Positions 62,234-64,000 of a stretch of 64,000 bases of DNA are shown in pieces. Each line of letters begins with the position of its first letter. Position 1 is the stretch's first letter. Source of the stretch: DATDEW01 sp046590205. GTDB taxonomy: Bacteria > Bacteroidota > Ignavibacteria > Palsa-1295. The stretch covers positions 1 to 64,000 of the forward strand of contig JBKJTT010000091.1 in NCBI GenBank assembly GCA_046590205.1, in the 5' to 3' direction. The position numbers and the translations under genes were made by a program. The notes beneath the pieces were generated by a model. It was not told the origin of the DNA. It made no database searches and was given only the letters and a program-made list of their open reading frames with translations.

Positions 62234-63357
62234 TACACTTTTCTATAACTTACATATATATCGTCCGAACCATCGACGCGTTTTGCCTCGAAGAGACGGA
62301 GTCGTTCTGCTTTTGCAAGGTCTTTGACATACATATCACCGAACCCTGCTTTTGCGTCATCTCCTAACACCATAGGCGCAAGAAAAAGCACTAACTCATC
62401 GAACTGCCCAGCTCGTAGCATAGCCGTACCAAGCGTCGGACCCGGCTCGACTAAGATGCTCGTAATTTCTTCTTTTGCAAGCAGATGAAATGCCTCGTTC
62501 AGGTCAAGTTGTCCTTCTATCGTCCCGACCTTATATATTTTTACCCCACGTTGCTCAAGTTGTTTCACTTTCTCAAGTTTATCACGGTAGGCAGGGTGAG
62601 TAGTGAGGATAATGGTCTTATTGGCATCGCTATCTGATAGAACCTTCATCTTCTCTTCGAGCCGCAAACTTGCATCGAGGATAATACGCTTTGGGTTTCT
62701 CCCGTCAACTAAACGAACAGTGAGTTCAGGGTCATCTGCGATAACAGTCGCGCTTGCTACCATCACGGCATCATATTCCGAACGCATCTTGTGAACGATG
62801 GCTCTTGATGATTCACTTGATATCCACTTGGACTTCCCAGATTTGAGCGCAACCTTGCCATCCAAACTCATTGCCATTTTAAGTGTGATGTATGGCAGAT
62901 TCCTTGTGACAAACTTCAAGAAAAATAAATTTACTTCCCTTGCTTCATCTTCGAGCAAGCCAACTTCAACTTTTATTCCTGCTGCTTTGAGTTTTGCAAT
63001 TCCTTTTCCGACGACCTCTTCGTATGGGTCTTGAACTGCTATGACGCAACGAGCTATTTTCTTTTCAATAAGCTTATCAGCGCAAGGACCTGTCTTGCCT
63101 TGATGAGCGCATGGTTCGAGTGTTACATAGACTGTAGCACCTTCTATGCTTTTCTTCTTTGCTTCGGCATCTCGAATGGCATTAACTTCTGCATGCCCCT
63201 CGCCGTATCGCTCATGCCAGCCTTCACCAATGACCTCGTCGTCTTTAACAATAACGCATCCTACAAGCGGATTCGGGCTTACATAGCCCGCGCCGCGAGT
63301 TGCAAGCTCGATGGCTCGGTGCATGAATTGGGTATCATCTGGCTTGGTTTTTGGCAT
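62233..63357 (-). CDS. ribD: Bifunctional riboflavin deaminase/reductase RibD
   Basis: RibD deaminates the pyrimidine intermediate and reduces its ribose side chain in riboflavin synthesis. The 374-residue protein has the zinc deaminase site HAEVNAI (histidine 55, glutamate 57) with TLEPCAHQGKTGPC (cysteines 83 and 92) and the DHFR-like reductase domain from about 150 (PYITLKMAMSLDGKVALKSG, DAVMVASATVIADDPELTVR, ILVEPGPTLGTAMLRAG). No FMN riboswitch was recognised in the 103-base gap upstream. It heads the operon and is divergent from the aminotransferase gene. Confidence 0.96.
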   Translation of the reverse strand: MPKTKPDDTQFMHRAIELATRGAGYVSPNPLVGCVIVKDDEVIGEGWHERYGEGHAEVNAIRDAEAKKKSIEGATVYVTLEPCAHQGKTGPCADKLIEKKIARCVIAVQDPYEEVVGKGIAKLKAAGIKVEVGLLEDEAREVNLFFLKFVTRNLPYITLKMAMSLDGKVALKSGKSKWISSESSRAIVHKMRSEYDAVMVASATVIADDPELTVRLVDGRNPKRIILDASLRLEEKMKVLSDSDANKTIILTTHPAYRDKLEKVKQLEQRGVKIYKVGTIEGQLDLNEAFHLLAKEEITSILVEPGPTLGTAMLRAGQFDELVLFLAPMVLGDDAKAGFGDMYVKDLAKAERLRLFEAKRVDGSDDIYVSYRKV

Positions 63358-63460
63358 AAAAGTTGAATCACTAACATAATCAGTAAACCAAAAATCCGAC
63401 GAATCCGAACCGATACTTTTCTGTTATAGAGCCGCTTAATGAAAATCCCTAAGAATTGAT

Positions 63461-64000
63461 ATGGTTGCAGACGAGATTTTGAATACCAATACTGACGTCA
63501 TAACTCCCGATTTTACGACGGCTTCCGGCTCTCACCGCGTATCGCCTCTGGCTTCACGGCTTATCGGATCGGAGATACTGAAGGTAGCGGCGGATATTCG
63601 TGCTATGGTTGCTCACGGCGACAAGATTTGCAACCTGACGGTTGGCGACTTTAATCCAAAGTATTTCCCGATTCCTGATTACCTCCTGCATGAAATAGAG
63701 ATCGCCTACACACAAGGCGAAACGAACTACCCGCCATCAGACGGTGTGCTTCCGCTTCGTCAGGCAGTGAAGGATTTTTATAAGCGTCGTTTAGGCCTTG
63801 ATTATCCTATCGAGTCATTCGTTATCACTGGCGGCGCACGCCCTGTTATTTATGGCGCGTATGCAGCAGTTGTTGGACCCGGCGACACGGTCGTTTACCC
63901 TATACCAAGTTGGAATAATAATCACTATTGTAACTTACTCGGTGCTGTCGGTAAGCCGATAGTTTCGCATCCCGAAGATGCCTTCTTGCCAACTCGAAAA
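63461..64000 (+). CDS. Fold-type I PLP aminotransferase, N-terminal part
   Basis: The frame from ATG 63461 stays open to the window edge (180 codons). It shows class I/II aminotransferase features: ICNLTVGDFNPKYFPIPDYL, GETNYPPSDGVLPLRQAVKD, the cofactor loop VITGGARPVIYGAYAAVVGP, GDTVVYPIPSWNNNHYC. The PLP lysine lies beyond the edge. It resembles aspartate/aromatic aminotransferases; the exact substrate is open. It is divergent from ribD. Confidence 0.85.
   Translation, partial: MVADEILNTNTDVITPDFTTASGSHRVSPLASRLIGSEILKVAADIRAMVAHGDKICNLTVGDFNPKYFPIPDYLLHEIEIAYTQGETNYPPSDGVLPLRQAVKDFYKRRLGLDYPIESFVITGGARPVIYGAYAAVVGPGDTVVYPIPSWNNNHYCNLLGAVGKPIVSHPEDAFLPTRK

Noticed and set aside
63358..63460. 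FMN riboswitch before ribD
   Set aside because: The gap is only 103 bases and shows none of the conserved FMN aptamer sequence.

Overview
The window comes from a Gram-negative bacterium of the Bacteroidota / Ignavibacteria / Kapabacteria (FCB) assemblage. The evidence is a PorU/PorV-type pair of type IX secretion (T9SS) genes, several secreted proteins with C-terminal sorting domains (YPNP...GxYxVRL...K), choice-of-anchor/ASH-repeat surface proteins, outer-membrane barrels, LolA- and TamB-type envelope proteins, weak Shine-Dalgarno sequences, and promoters of the Bacteroidota type (TTTG...TAnnTTTG). Composition is moderate in G+C, with one visibly AT-rich island at about 45.3-47.3 kb. I saw no rRNA or tRNA genes, no CRISPR array and no intact insertion sequence.

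Layout: 1-14.3 kb holds envelope and housekeeping genes (partial TamB-like; LolA-like and a 2Fe-2S thioredoxin-like protein; uvrC-tsaD-rsmB with overlapping ends; a TPR protein; a chain running gamma-carbonic-anhydrase-like, TraB/GumN, SpmA, SpmB, outer-membrane barrel; small exported proteins). 14.3-25.3 kb, all on the minus strand, holds an M1 aminopeptidase, a large TPR protein coupled to an outer-membrane barrel, and a polysaccharide operon (glycosyltransferase, WcaJ/WbaP-type sugar-phosphate transferase, GmhB-like phosphatase) behind a recognisable promoter and a 200-nt leader. 25.7-42 kb is rich in T9SS cargo (SGNH-like, BNR/sortilin-like, DUF1501 with DUF1800, two tandem ASH-repeat paralogues), with purB and two small genes between. 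42-45.3 kb has an SDR enzyme, hutU and a YpfJ-type zinc peptidase.

45.3-48.7 kb is the accessory part. It contains a frameshifted, truncated vsr remnant, an orphan HNH endonuclease, a long palindrome abutting a 59-codon gene, a 121-aa acidic protein, REP-like palindromes, three 11-bp phased repeats, a canonical promoter and then about 225 nt that fold on paper into a long nested rod resembling 6S RNA. An ATP-grasp gene follows.

48.7-64 kb contains a polytopic membrane protein, a HIT protein, the porU-porV operon with two further envelope genes, a GNAT-like protein, meaB, the tightly overlapping ribD-yicC-DUF1460-gatC operon on the minus strand, and the start of an aminotransferase. The most interesting candidates for follow-up are the structured RNA with its promoter and phased repeats, the eroded restriction locus with its palindrome-controlled small genes, and a shared promoter architecture (TTTGGA-N18-TATATTT) found at three unrelated places. 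All functional calls rest on reading the sequence; no database search was run.
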